Assembly (NCBI GenBank): GCA_030407315.1
Contig: JALQPE010002041.1
Span: 388,325 to 452,324, forward strand
Reading direction: 5' to 3'
DNA: 64,000 nucleotides
Origin: Asparagopsis taxiformis
Lineage: Eukaryota; Rhodophyta; Florideophyceae; Bonnemaisoniales; Bonnemaisoniaceae
This document shows, one piece after another, positions 33,139 through 44,756 of this stretch (positions are counted from its first letter, which is position 1; every line of letters begins with the position of its first letter). A model generated the notes under the pieces. It did not search any database, was not told the DNA's origin, and worked only from the letters and a program-made list of their open reading frames with translations. The position numbers and the translations under genes are program-made.

Positions 33139-35273
33139 ATGGTGAAACCAGTTGATTGTCGCCAAATTGTCGGAAACAGGGTTCTCGCCCCTGCCAGACG
33201 ACTGACATCTATCTCCAAATGTCGCAGGATGTATGGCGCCGGATGGAAGACAAAGATGATATCCGGAACAGTCATTCGAGTCATTAAGGAGAGAGGCAAC
33301 AAGCGAATGATGACATCTATCGAGGCTGAGTGGGAGCTGGCCGATGTTAACAAGGTGACATCCCTGCGTCTCTGCAGTGTGAAGGCACCTGCAGGTGATG
33401 AAGAAGACCGTGTGACCGAAGGAGGAGATCAAGCTCAAGACACCGGGAGTGACGGGAATGAGGCCGAAAAATCAGATGCAGTCACGCCGCAAGAGCGTGA
33501 CTTGAGTACGAGTGTTAATACTCAGCCATGTGACACTGGGTCAACCGATGAGCCGGTTGTCATATGCAATGACGTGGAATGGATTGTATCTGATGTATCT
33601 ATGCAAATGAATGGTTGGCGCCCAATCGGTCGTGGAGGGTGATTGGGCCATTGGATGAGATAATATCTGAGGGGCACGGTCCATCAGGTATGACACCATA
33701 TGACTATTTCCAGTGGATGTTTCCGATGGGATTTTTAAGTACTATCGTGTCATACTCCAATTACGAGCTGGAAAAGCGGAATCTCAAATCGACCTCGCTC
33801 GGAGAGATTTTGAAGTATTTTGGAGTCATTGTACTCATGTCACGATTTGAGTTCGGTGGTAGGCGCTCTCTCTGGAGTAGTCAATCCGGGAATAAATACA
33901 TCCCCACACCAATGCTCGGGCACATCATGTCACGCAAACGGTTTGAAGAGCTGAGGCAATACGTGACATACTCTAAGGTTCGTGACGAAACTGACCTGGG
34001 GGGTGTCATATCTGAGTTTATCACCGCCATCAATGACCACAGAAGCTCTCAGGTATTCCCTTCAGATTCTATATGTGTGGATGAGAGTATGTCAAGGTGG
34101 TATGGTCTGGGAGGTGACTGGATCGACATCGGACTCCCGCATTACGTCGCGATGGACCGTAAGCCTGAGAATGGATGTGAGCTGAAAACTGCATCATGTG
34201 GCAATAGTGGCATCATTCTCAGGATGGATGTTGTGATGTCAGCTGAGGAGACACGTGGAAAAGCATTCGAGTCCGAAACGACGCATGGTGCTGCCGTCAC
34301 ATTAAGGCTCGTCGAACCATGGTTTTATACTCATCGCCTCGTGTGTGCCGATTCATACTTTTCCTCTGTTGAAACGGCAGAAATACTCTTCAAGCATGGG
34401 CTACGTTTCACTGGTGTAGTCAAGAATGCTACAAAGGGATACCCGCTCCAGCATTTGTCCCACTTGGAAGTTACTGGAAAGGGTGAACACGTGTCTATGG
34501 TTGCTAAAGATAGAGATGGTCCGGATCTGATGGCAGTGATGTGGATCGACCGTGACAGAAGGTACTTTATTAGTACAGCCGGTACTACTCAGCCTGGGAC
34601 GCCAATATTCCGAGAGCGTTATCGAAGCAGGAATGGCAGGACATGGAAGGAGGAAATTGACATTCTGATCCCGCAAGTATGTGAAACATATTATGCGACG
34701 TGTTCGCAGGTTGACCGTCACAACCGATGTCGCCAAGATGACCTTATGCTGGAGAAGAAATTTGAGGTCAAAGAATGGTCGGCACGTGTCAACACGTCAC
34801 TTTTGGCCATATGTGTTGTGGATGCCTGGAAGCTGTACTGTGGAGCCATGCATAACAGGGGCAGGATGACACCTCATCAGTTCTATACCCAATTGGCTGA
34901 AGGACTGATTGACAACTCCATGGATGCAATTGGATTACGTCAGCGACAATCAGATGCACCTGATGTGGAAGAGATGGAGAGCGGTAGTGGCATTGGAACT
35001 CATTTGACGCCGACTACTCGCACTCGCAGGACTTCCAATGGTAGGGATAGCAATGCTATCTATCAAGGTCGTTGCGATATTTGCAAGGGAACGAAGAAGT
35101 CGAAGTTCGTATGCTCCACTTGCAAACGACTATACCGAAAGGATGTCTTTATCTGTCACCATCAGACAGGTCGTGATTGCTTTAAAAGCATGTCGAGATG
35201 TGTCACGATCTTTCCTACGAAGGTCCTTTTTACTAAGTATGCTCTCTCTATGGGTGCTTTAAACGCCCTTTAG
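33139..35273 (+). pseudogene. piggyBac-type transposase gene, frame broken
   Basis: Two overlapping frames form one gene. The first (33139-33642) encodes a ~167-aa N-terminal region of unknown fold ending in an acidic linker. The second, open from 33615 with its first ATG at 33690, encodes the DDE domain of the DDE_Tnp_1_7 (piggyBac) family. The likely catalytic Asp residues, numbered from 33690, are D131 in CVDESMSRW, D221 in CADSYFSS and D342 in SQVDRHNR. The C-terminus has a Cys/His cluster (CDICKG, CSTCKR, ICHHQTGRDC), as in piggyBac zinc fingers. The frame change at about 33600-33645 is a one-base shift, so the gene is probably dead unless a frameshift or splice joins the parts. The element boundaries are not defined, and the right side is cut by another element at 35316. 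Confidence 0.85.
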
Positions 35274-35315
35274 TCACGCATTGATATCCAAAATAGAAAA
35301 ATGAGATACTCCTTT

Positions 35316-37029
35316 CGTCTGTGTTCTCGGAAATGGACGCGGACGTCCACAACCTCTAGTACACCTAGTATTACTAGGCGGACGTCCATGTTCTCCAGTA
35401 TTTTTGGATGTCCGCCTAGAACCGGACGTCCATGCGGTCTAGTACGTCTAGTATTACTAGGGCGACATTCATTGTTTCTAGTACCACGGATGTCCCCCTC
35501 GGGATGGACTTCCGCCATGTCTATGTCCACCTAGGACGGGCGCCGGTTCAGAAATTCAAAAATTTCGACCCCAGAAATTTCTGCCGCCGTGCTCGACATG
35601 GATGTCCGCATCCATCACGGCGACCACTCTATTTTTCCTTGTCGGTCGACTCCAATTTCGTCTTTAATTTTTTCATCCTCTCGCTCACACCCCCTTCCTG
35701 TTGGTGCTCACCTCCCCCGTACTGTACCTCAAACACCCCCAATACCACTCTAGCACGCATTTTCAGATACCTATCCCCGCTTCCACGGTGCACACCTCCA
35801 TTCCATACTACTTTTCTGCTCTACCGTACAGATTTCGTATAACCAGTCCTCATACTACCTCAGAATAGGGCAAAACACCCCTATCTCCTCGACCATGCTC
35901 TCCCCCATCACCTTTGAAACGTATTGTTCTTCAGTACCCTCTCTCCTCTACCCTCAACCCCTCTCCTTCGCCCTCTACACAAACTTCCCCTGCAGCTTAC
36001 TCTTCCAAAACCTCTCACTCCCCATCCCGTACCCGACCTGCTCCACCCCTCCCTCCCTCAGCTGCTCCATGCCCCCACGCCATCCGCATCTTCGATACCG
36101 TATACACCACCACCACCGGCCCACGCTCCCGCACTGCGGGGTGGCTCCCCCGCCGTATCCCCAGAAACCTCCCCGCTCTGAAACACATATCAACCCCCCA
36201 CTTCGCACCCTTCCTCCCACTCCCCTCCCTCCCCAAATACAATAACCCCCTTCTTCTCCATCACATCCCCACTCACCACAGCCAGAACAGACGCCACCCC
36301 CTCCCCTTCTTTCTCCTCACTTTCCTAAAACCCCTCCTCTCGGCGCCTTCAACCGCACCCTCCTACGGTCCCACCTAAACACCTCCTCCGCCCTCACTAC
36401 CCCAACACCCCGCAGCGTCTCCCCAATCCCCATAATATGCTTGTCGGCACTCCTCTCCGAATCACAATCCATTCTAAACCCGCACTCCGTACATTTCCAC
36501 CTCCCCCTGTACCATCCCAAGATTCCATCCCCCCACAGAACACATCCTCATACCACAGAAGAATTTTCTTCCTCTCATACCTCATCCTTAAAACCTCCAT
36601 CAGCTCCATGTAAATTTCGATGAAAATATTTTCTCTACTATGCAATCTCAAACATGTATGAGCCTATGCCTTTCCGCTTTGTCAACCCTGAATATTGGTA
36701 CTCATGTATTCATAAAATAGGGCCACCCACATCCCTATCCCGTTCTGCAAGCTTTACAAACCACTAGACGCATACTCCACAACTATACAACAAACACTAC
36801 TCGCTATTTCAGACGACGCGGTACACAAGTAGCGTAGTGTCAACCTTCCGTGACGCCTTCCCTGATGCGTACAAGTGGGAAACACGTCTAGACGTATATC
36901 AGAACTGAGTGCGGGAATTTTCGGCACAGGAGATGCTGGGCCACCAAATTGATTTTTCGGAAATTTTAGAATTTCTGGGCTGGCCAGCAATGCAATCGAG
37001 CTGGACATCCACCGGACGTCCATTTCAGG
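35316..37029. mobile_element. Probable non-autonomous relative of the Plavaka-like element
   Basis: The left end (CGTCTGTGTTCTCGGAAATG onward) matches, with two base changes, the left ends at 46939 and 50188. It is followed by a degenerate set of GGACGTCC / TCTAGTAC / TATTACTAGG repeats (35331-35550), like the subterminal repeats of the larger copies. The right end (GGACATCCACCGGACGTCC then CATTTCAGG, to 37029) is an imperfect inverted version of the left end. The interior is C-rich with no convincing gene. A minus-strand frame near 36317-36520 shows CTECGFRMDCDSERSADKH, possibly a remnant of a zinc-binding protein. The boundaries are inferred by comparison; no target duplication was identified. 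Confidence 0.45.
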
Positions 37030-38982
37030 TTGGTCGCGAGAGGGTGGGGCGGGACCATGATGAAACAAGGACCAAGACCTTTCCCTGACGTGTTGAGCCT
37101 GAAATCGACCCTTCGTGAGACGCGATTTTGGCTTACAGTTGGTGCTAATAGAAGCCAGTGATAGCCCCGATCGGGGCGGCAGCCGGCTCCGGCTTACAGT
37201 TGGTGCTTACAGACGCCAGTGATAGCCCCCGATCGGGGCCGGCGGTCGGTTCCTGGGGCCGTTGTGGCCAAATTAGACACCCTGATTTGAATTAAAATTT
37301 GGGCTATTCTCAAAAACATGCACATGTGAACATGTTTTTGAGATGGGGGTGTGCCGTACGGCACAATCGACCGCCCAAATCGTTGATTTTTGCAAGATTT
37401 TTTGTGCCCGAAATTGTAGAATTTCTGGGCTGGCCAGCAGTGCATCTGAGCTGGACATCCACCGGACGTCCATTTCAGGTTGGTCGTGTGCTGCCTACAT
37501 CCACGCATTGCAGCAACTAAACAGGCGGGTTCACTACTAATATAAGTGCACGGAATATGAGTAACGTGATGGGTGAGTAGTGTTTGTGTTGAGGGAGTAA
37601 GGCGGGACCATTATGAAACACGGAAGAAGATGCGTACCTAGCATAACTTAGGCTTGAAGCCTGGAATCGACCCATCTTTCGGCGCCATTTAGCCTCACAG
37701 TTAGTGCTTACAGAAGCCAGTGATGACCCCGCTCGGGGCGGCGGCTCCGGTTCCTGGGGCCGTTGTGGCCAAATTAGACACCCTGATTTGAGTTAAAATT
37801 TGGGCTATTCTCAAAAACATGCACATGTGAACATGTTTTTGAGATGGGGGTGTGCCGTACGGCACAATCGACCTGCCCAAATCGTTGATTTTTTACAATT
37901 TTTTGTGCCCGAAATTTTAGAATTTCTGGGCTGGCCAGCAGTGCAATCGAGCTGGACATCCACCGGACGTCCATTTCAGGTTGGTCGTGTGCTGCCTACA
38001 TCCACGCATTGCAGAAACTAAACAGGCGGGTTCACTACTAATATAAAGTGCACGGAATATGAGTAACGTGATGGGTGAGTAGTGTTTGTGTTGAGGGAGT
38101 AAGGCGGGACCATTATGAAACACGGAAGAAGATGCGTACCTAGCATAACTTAGGCTTGAAGCCTGGAATCGACCCATCTTTCGGCGCCATTTAGCCTCAC
38201 AGTTAGTGCTTACAGAAGCCAGTGATGACCCCGCTCGGGGCGGCGGCTCCGGTTCCTGGGGCCGTTGTGGCCAAATTAGACACCCTGATTTGAATTAAAA
38301 TTTGGGCTATTCTCAAAAACATGCACATGTGAACATGTTTTTGAGATGGGGGTGTGCCGTACGGCACAATCGACCTGCCCAAATCGTTGATTTTTTACAA
38401 TTTTTTGTGCCCGAAATTTTAGAATTTCTGGGCTGGCCAGCAGTGCAATCGAGCTGGACATCCACCGGACGTCCATTTCAGGTTGGTCGTGTGCTGCCTA
38501 CATCCACGCATTGCAGAAACTAAACAGGCGGGTTCACTACTAATATAAAGTGCACGGAATATGAGTAACGTGATGGGTGAGTAATGTTTGTGTTGAGGGA
38601 GTAAGGCGGGACTATTATGAAACACGGAAGAAGATGCGTACCTAGCATAACTTAGGCTTCAAGCCTGGAATCGAACCTTCGTAAGACGCGATTTTGGCTT
38701 ACAGTTAGTGCTTACAGAAGCCAGTGATGACCCCGCTCGGGGCGGCGGCCGGTTCCTGGGGCCGTTATGGCCAAATTAGACACCCTGATTTGAATTAAAA
38801 TTTGGGCTATTCTCAAAAACATGCACATGTGAACATGTTTTTGAGATGGGGGTGTGCCGTACGGCACAATCGACCGCCCAAATCGATGTTTTTTGCAATA
38901 TTTTTTCTGCCCTGAATTGTAGAGTTTCTGGGCTGGCCAGCAATGCATCTGAGCTGGACATCCACCGGACGTCCATTTCAGG
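37030..38982. repeat. Satellite-like tandem array, ~500-bp unit, four copies
   Basis: Units end at about 37479, 37980, 38482 and 38982, giving lengths near 450, 501, 502 and 500 bases. Every unit ends with the same right-end sequence as the element at 37029 (CTGGGCTGGCCAGC, GGACATCCACCGGACGTCC, CATTTCAGG). Each has a hairpin with 12-bp perfect arms CTCAAAAACATG / CATGTTTTTGAG and a 14-bp palindrome GTGCCGTACGGCAC. The array looks like tandem multiplication of a transposon end. It has no coding capacity that I can support. Confidence 0.85.
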
Positions 38983-39341
38983 TTGGTCGTGTATCGTGCA
39001 CGTCCACCCATTACCGGAAGCAAGTAGGCGATGAAGCACGTACAAACCCAATTGTTCTGCTATTTCTACCATAGACCATCGAGTCTAGAGATGTGAGGGA
39101 ATCGTCCTGGAAATCATGCTCCAACCCACGAGGGAATGGACAATCTAGTTTGAAAGCATGGAACGGAAGTACATTATACTAGGTTCATAGATTGGAAGTG
39201 ATAAAGGAGATGATTATATTCTCGATAATTGTTTACCAAAGTAGTAGTTGTTAAGCTATCTAGCCGTCGGAAAATTCTTCTTCGTCTTCGTCCTCACTAT
39301 ATTCAGGATCTCCCGGCAGAATAGGCACTATCGGGACCCCT
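38983..39341. other. Spacer between the satellite and the oxygenase remnant
   Basis: About 360 bases with no repeat or gene that I can identify; it may include the 3' end of the oxygenase-like remnant on the minus strand. Confidence 0.4.
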
Positions 39342-39855
39342 CTAATTGTGTAGGCTATCCTTGCGTGGTTCTGTCTTCTTCATCCGCATCATTCCGAGCT
39401 GCCCTGTCTTCGGCCTACGATCTTTCTTGACCGGGATGGGAACAACTGTCTTGTGGCGAACATTGACAGGTGCCGGTTGACTTTGCCTGGCAGACCGGCG
39501 CGGAGCATTGGCGATTACTTCTTCTTCGAATCCCAACCGCCTGATGAAACCAAACGAAACATTGTCGGGAATCGGATACGACGCATTCCTGAAATACGTG
39601 TGATACCTCGTTGTCGTGTGTGACACAACTCTGTCGACATGCCCTGCCCCGGCATGTTGTACATGGCCGTGACCGATGAAGACTGAACGTGGCGGAACGA
39701 TTACCTTCTTCAGCTTCATCGTCTTGGCGTACATATCTAATTCCAGTGCTTTGGAAAAGACGTACTTGTGGGACCCTGGACACACCCATGTGGGACTCGT
39801 CCCGTATCGCGCTGCGAGCGGTCACGGGAGGGACAATTCCAGGCGTCTGGAATGG
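39342..39855 (-). pseudogene. 2OG-Fe(II) oxygenase-like (PhyH-style) gene fragment, broken
   Basis: The minus-strand frame 39342-39785 opens without an ATG and begins CPGSHKYVF. It continues to VPPRSVFIGHGHVQHAGAGH and TTTRYHTYF. This pattern of a late His (HGHVQHAG) followed by an Arg resembles the C-terminal metal/2OG-binding half of phytanoyl-CoA-dioxygenase-like oxygenases. A second frame upstream (to about 39855) contains TPGIVPPVTARSAIRDESHMG and appears to join it after a one-base shift. The N-terminal half with the first metal ligands is missing, so this is a fragment. A basic 40-residue tail (NVRHKTVVPIPVKKDRRPK) follows the domain. It lies just upstream of the gypsy element. Confidence 0.45.
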
Positions 39856-41348
39856 GCGTCAGGAAGGGTCGCTTAAGCGGTACGCTCGAGAGCGTGAGTG
39901 GGTGCTCGATAGGGAATCAGCCGCGAAGAGCCGCGTGGGAATCAATAGCCACAGTGACGTGGCAAGGCAATTGTCGCCCAAGGGCGAATGGGCGCGTGCC
40001 GCCTTGCATTGGCACCGGCCACATTGCTTGCGCGGGACCCTTCGGCGAGCGTGCAACGTGTAGCGATATAGGCGCGATTAGTCACACACGTGTGCGAGCG
40101 GGAGGATTCTCCCGTTACAGCTACACACGTGTATGTTACGGCTAGCCGTTTCTATTAGTTTACACGTAGCAACGTAGCAGCTTACTCTGTAAGGCCCCTG
40201 GGCCGCATAAACACCCCACAAGGTCCATTGGACGCCGGACCGGGACCATTGGTCCTGGTCCGGTCCCGGCAGTCTCGTTGACCATTTAAGGTCAACGGAT
40301 TGACCACTAAGCTACAATAAAGGTAGATCGTCTCGGTTCCAATCTTTCGACCGTGGTCGTTTAACTTACAACTAAACGGCGGCGGCAGTTCCCTTACCGG
40401 ATACCCGCTGCTCCGTTTCGATCTCCAATTGGGGATCGCTCGCACATTTCCCCAATTGCCCGCCGCGGGCCTCCTCCGGCGGGAGTGCACGTGGATTGCC
40501 CTAGGGCATTTCGTCTCCACGGTAGTGGAGAACCTTCCCGCTTCTTTTAACGCCGCTAGGCGACCGGGAGGGGCCTTCCGCCCACCGGGACAAGGCTGCC
40601 GACTGGGAGTGCTGTCGGTTGGCACCCCCAGCCGGTCAACCGAAGCCAACGCCCGCAGGCTTTTCAAACGGTCCCGACCGCTGCCGTCAGTGGTATCACA
40701 GTTGCGGAATACGTCGTGTGAAAACCACGCGTGGAGGCGACCACAATCCCCGCGGGGATCCATCGCGCTAAGTGCCCAGTTAACCCTTGAGTGGGTTGAG
40801 GACGGCCACGGCCGATAGATCCCTCCGGCAGGTTAGATCCAGCCGTCCCGGACCCCGCTCTACCACCCGCTACCGGGTTGGGAGACAGGTGTCCGGGCTC
40901 CGAGGGATCGATCCACCCGACACAGCCCTCGGGCTACTAGGATCGCACGAGGCGTCAACCTCGTGGAATCGGCGCTCTCACTCGTGAGTTCGAAGCCTTA
41001 TCCCTATCCTCTAATCCTCCTCGGAGGTATAATCCATCTACAAGGGCTAAGGTCCTACATTTGGTCTCTCGACCTAGAAGCGTTCGGGACGCTGTTGATC
41101 AACCTAGGTTGCTAAAACATCTCCGCTGGTGAGCATTGTACACCGCTTTGTCAGCGTCAAAAACTAGGAAAGTAACAAAGGAAAGGAAAGTATACCGTAC
41201 GCGAGGTACGAAGAAAGTCAGAACGGGTACGCCCGGAGCTGCAGGCCCTGTAAATCGACGAAGATTCGTGTGAGGTAACCGTCGACAGACGTTAAACACC
41301 GTAGCTCAGAGGAGCATAATCTCAACCAAATTATTTATATTCATTTCG
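39856..41348. other. GC-rich 5' region of the gypsy element, probably including its LTR
   Basis: About 1.5 kb without a supported gene, before the Gag frame. It should contain the 5' LTR and leader. Because the 3' half of the element is missing, the LTR cannot be delimited by comparison. The palindromic CACACGTGTG-like boxes near 40085-40135 may be LTR promoter elements. Confidence 0.4.
40691..40702 (+). promoter_or_regulatory. Primer binding site candidate of the gypsy element
   Basis: TGGTATCACAGT begins two bases after a CA dinucleotide (40688-40689), where an LTR would end. Its first nine bases fit the initiator-Met tRNA type PBS (TGGTATCAGAGC). If correct, the 5' LTR ends at 40689 and a ~650-base leader precedes Gag. 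Confidence 0.35.
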
Positions 41349-43642
41349 GTGAGCGAACAGAATGGCCCCGGCATCGATGAGCCGACGGCCAGCTCACTAG
41401 CCAAGGAACGGAAATCCTCGGCCACTACGACTAATAGTCGTAGGAAAGGGAGGGCAGCCAGCGTGCCGCGAACCTCCCCTCCCCGAACTCGCGCAAACGC
41501 GCGAAAGAAGACTGCCTCGGCAGTTTCAGCGGCGACACCTCCAAAGTCGCCGCCCCCGGCGGAAAATGTCCACTCGCTGTCAAGCGTGGACTCAGGGATG
41601 GGCGCTAGGCCACTTACACTTCCTGTAGTGGCGCCTACCCCTAGAGGTGATGAACTATCGGTGGCTCAAGAGCCGACGCCTGCTGCAGCGAACAGCAGAA
41701 GCGAGGGGAAGAGAGTGCTTCGCGAGCCCTCTATCCATATTGACCCGCTTCCCAGCCTCGGCTTGACCACATTGCCATCCACGGGATTGTTCTCGGACAG
41801 GCCCCCACGGATGCCAAGCACGGCCACTGCCCCTGCCAGTGCGGCTTTGAAGCAGCCGCCTGCCACGGCAGTTGCCCCGCAGGAGATCCGGGCTATCGCA
41901 CGGGAGGTAGCCCGTGAAATCGCTCGCGAGGAGGTGCGTATCGACCGCGCCATTCACCCGCAGGCAGCTTATGACGATATGCGCGCCTCGCTGATCTCCG
42001 AAATCGTTCCCATCGTGACCAGACAATTGGAGTCGGTCGTGACCGAACGCGTTTACACGCGACTCAAGACGGCCCTAAGGCTCGAAATTCCGCATCTCGT
42101 CCGGGACGCCGTGACAGAAATGCAGGACGCCGAGGCGCCGTTAAGTCCGCTCTCTCCTCGCAGCAGAGCGGGCCGGAACGATGACGCCGCCCGACCGGTT
42201 CGAATGGAACCGATCGGTGGAGACCCACCGAACCATGACCCCCGCAGGGAAAATAGGGAACATGAAGAAGCCCGTCGCTGGGTGGACCTCATGCGTGAAT
42301 CGTGCGCTCAAGCCCCACACCAAGAACGCCCCCGGGCGGAAGAGTCACCAGACTCGTCTTACCCCGGCCTTGTCGAAATCAGGCCGCTTAACGAGCGCTT
42401 CACGAAAGCCCTATCTTACCGCACATATAGGTTGCGGAACCAAGACAACCGCTACGACGATGAAGTCGCCCAGCGGCTGTCCCGGACGGCAAGACAGCTC
42501 AGGCATGTCATGACCGTACCGCTCTTCACTGGTGAAGACCCAATCGCCGTTCTGGCGTTCTTGAAGAACTTCAAGTTTGCGTGTGATGAAACCGGCGTGG
42601 CCGAAGGAGCAGCCCTCCCGCTCATGAAATATTTCATGGCTGGGGAGGCTCGTGAAACGATGCTCTCTTACGTCGGCCGAGGCACGGGTTTTGCCGATAC
42701 CCGGAAGCCGTCAACTGGCTGTTACTCGCGTACGCGAAGGAGTCGGTACTCCAACACGCGTACCGTCAAGTCACGCAAATGCGCCAAGGCGTAGCAGAGA
42801 CTGAAGACCAGTTCGCCTTCCGTCTCCGAAGGGAAGCCCTGAGGTGCGGTGACGCATTCCTCGAGCGCTCCCTCATGGCGATTTACATCGATGGATTATT
42901 ATCATATTCACAACACGTTGTGCGGGATGATGTGTCCAAGAACCCCCGTATGACGTTTCAGGACGTTCGTATGCGCGCGCAGAGCCTTGGCGATACTGCT
43001 CGTGAAACGCAGCGCCAACACTCCCGCCTGCGCACTAATCCCCCGATACCTACGCAGAAACGGGTCACCACGCGTAGGGTGAATACGATATCCGTAGACG
43101 AAGGAACGCTCGCGAGCGAACAAGGCAATAATGCCGTGTTGGCCGTGGCCTTCGGCGGGGAAAATACCCCGCCTCTGGATTCGGTCGATACGACTCCCAT
43201 AGGAGTTTCTGAAGGAGGGATAGAGGCTGGTGCAACCGCCCACACCCCCACTCCACGCCAGTTGGACTTCAATGGCTCTGATGGTGATCGACGAGACAGG
43301 GACCGTGGAAGACCCTTGGGTCAGCGACGGGAATACCCTAAGACCCCACACTCGCGAGTGTACCCCAGCGCACGCACGCCGCCACGTTGCCTCGTATGCC
43401 GCAAGGTGGGTCATGTCATGACCCAATGCCGCTTACTCCCCCAGGAGGTCCGCGATAACATCAAGGCCGCGCAGGCGCGCGAACCATACGACCAGAACGA
43501 AAGGGATTTGCTACGCACCCTACTGGTTGACACCGAAGAAGCTGAACTCCCACGGGAGTTGGACGAGCTATCGGTAGGAGGGAGCTCTTCCTCCAGCGAT
43601 ATTGGCCCCCACCCGGAAAACGGGATGGAGGAGGCGATGTAG
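41349..43642 (+). pseudogene. Gag of the gypsy element, frame broken
   Basis: The first frame (41349-42794) and second frame (to 43642) are one protein split near 42690-42780 by a one-base shift. Before the shift the sequence is Ser/Pro/Arg-rich, then helical with the retrotransposon Gag capsid-like segment (VPLFTGEDPIAVLAFLKNF). After it the Gag-like sequence continues (VAETEDQFAFRLRREALRC) and ends in one CCHC zinc knuckle, CLVCRKVGHVMTQC. The first frame opens with GTG, and its first in-frame ATG is far inside, so the true start is unclear. Confidence 0.75.
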
Positions 43643-43674
43643 GGGAACCGCCTCCGAGCGCCTCGACACCCGGT

Positions 43675-44754
43675 GTGAAATTCGCTCATTCACCGCTTCC
43701 GGGTGCTGAACAAGTTGGTCAAGCCCAAACGGCTATAAGCCAACTTGCCCCTGTAGTGCAGAACATTGTCCAAGGACAACCAGCCGGCTCAAGGGATGAG
43801 CCCGGTGACGTCTCTGTACTAACCGTCGGAACGCGCAACTACCAAGTTGACGCGTTGCTAGGATTGACCAAGGTCAGTTTTAGTTACTTGGCCGCAGTGT
43901 TGGACACTGGGGCCAGCCTTAGTGTTATTCGAGAGAACGCGCTCCCCACTGATTGGCGGCAGCGATATCCTCTCGAAAAACTTCCCGCAGGAACTCGAGT
44001 TCTTGATGCAAACGGCCGCCGAATGCCACCAATTGCTGTGGCAATCCTACACCTCCAGGTTGGGAAATCGACAATTCGGCAACGCTTCATAGTTGTCGAA
44101 CAACTTGCTGTCGCTTGCATCCTTGGATGTGATTTCATCAACGCTCATGTTGATGCCGTACTTCCGCCAAAACGGCTGTTTATCATGCGCCATACCCAGG
44201 AACGTATACCCATTGGGTGGCGGAAGTCTCTCACGAGAGTACCAGTGCCTCAGTCGCCATTGCTACCGAGGCCGCGCAACCGCAACGTCCGCGTGGCTGC
44301 GAGTATAACCCTCCCGCCGCGACGGACCACTCGAGTCTCCGTAATTACTTCGGAGCCAGGTCTCCAAGTCTTGGTTCCGAAGAAGGCCCTTCTTGAAGGG
44401 AAAAACATCCAGATGGCGAACGGCGTCATCAGCGCTCGTGCGTTGGTACCATTCGCCGTGGAGGTTGCCAATTTCGGCAACCGAGATGTTAAGTTGCCCA
44501 AAGGCATGGTTCTCGGACACACTGAGGGTCCGCCAGCATCGATACTCACGGTCGGGTCCATAGAGAATGGCCCGCGCGAGGCTAACGACCCTGGGAGAAC
44601 CAAAGACCCACGGGTCATCGATAATGCCTTACCGGTTGGTGGCGAGCCACCGACGGGCGAGGCATGCCTCCGGGCAGAACCGGCGCCAGATTGGCGCCAA
44701 ACCGTGTTGGACACTATTGAAGTCTCCAACCCTTCCCTTGGGAAGAAATCATAG
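43675..44754 (+). CDS. Retroviral-type aspartic protease region of the gypsy element
   Basis: This 359-aa frame contains the aspartic protease active-site motif LDTGASLSVI at about residues 80-89 and a later ILGCDFI motif, as in gypsy proteases that cut the Gag-Pol polyprotein. It ends with a stop just before the reverse transcriptase, which is in another frame. The RT frame is open a little upstream of its first ATG, so the two may be joined by a frameshift, programmed or mutational. Confidence 0.75.
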   Translation: MKFAHSPLPGAEQVGQAQTAISQLAPVVQNIVQGQPAGSRDEPGDVSVLTVGTRNYQVDALLGLTKVSFSYLAAVLDTGASLSVIRENALPTDWRQRYPLEKLPAGTRVLDANGRRMPPIAVAILHLQVGKSTIRQRFIVVEQLAVACILGCDFINAHVDAVLPPKRLFIMRHTQERIPIGWRKSLTRVPVPQSPLLPRPRNRNVRVAASITLPPRRTTRVSVITSEPGLQVLVPKKALLEGKNIQMANGVISARALVPFAVEVANFGNRDVKLPKGMVLGHTEGPPASILTVGSIENGPREANDPGRTKDPRVIDNALPVGGEPPTGEACLRAEPAPDWRQTVLDTIEVSNPSLGKKS

Positions 44755-44756
44755 CG

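Noticed and set aside
35895..36378. Pro/Ser-rich frames in the C-rich interior of the 1.7-kb element
   Set aside because: Composition-driven open frames in all three plus-strand phases; none has a domain.
37273..37473. Repeated 66-aa minus-strand frames starting MDVRWMSSS
   Set aside because: They recur in each satellite unit with shifting ends and read through the terminal repeat and hairpin; they are not genes.
40429..40987. Plus-strand frames (129 and 66 aa) in the gypsy 5' region
   Set aside because: They overlap the presumed LTR end and primer binding site and have no Gag-like features.
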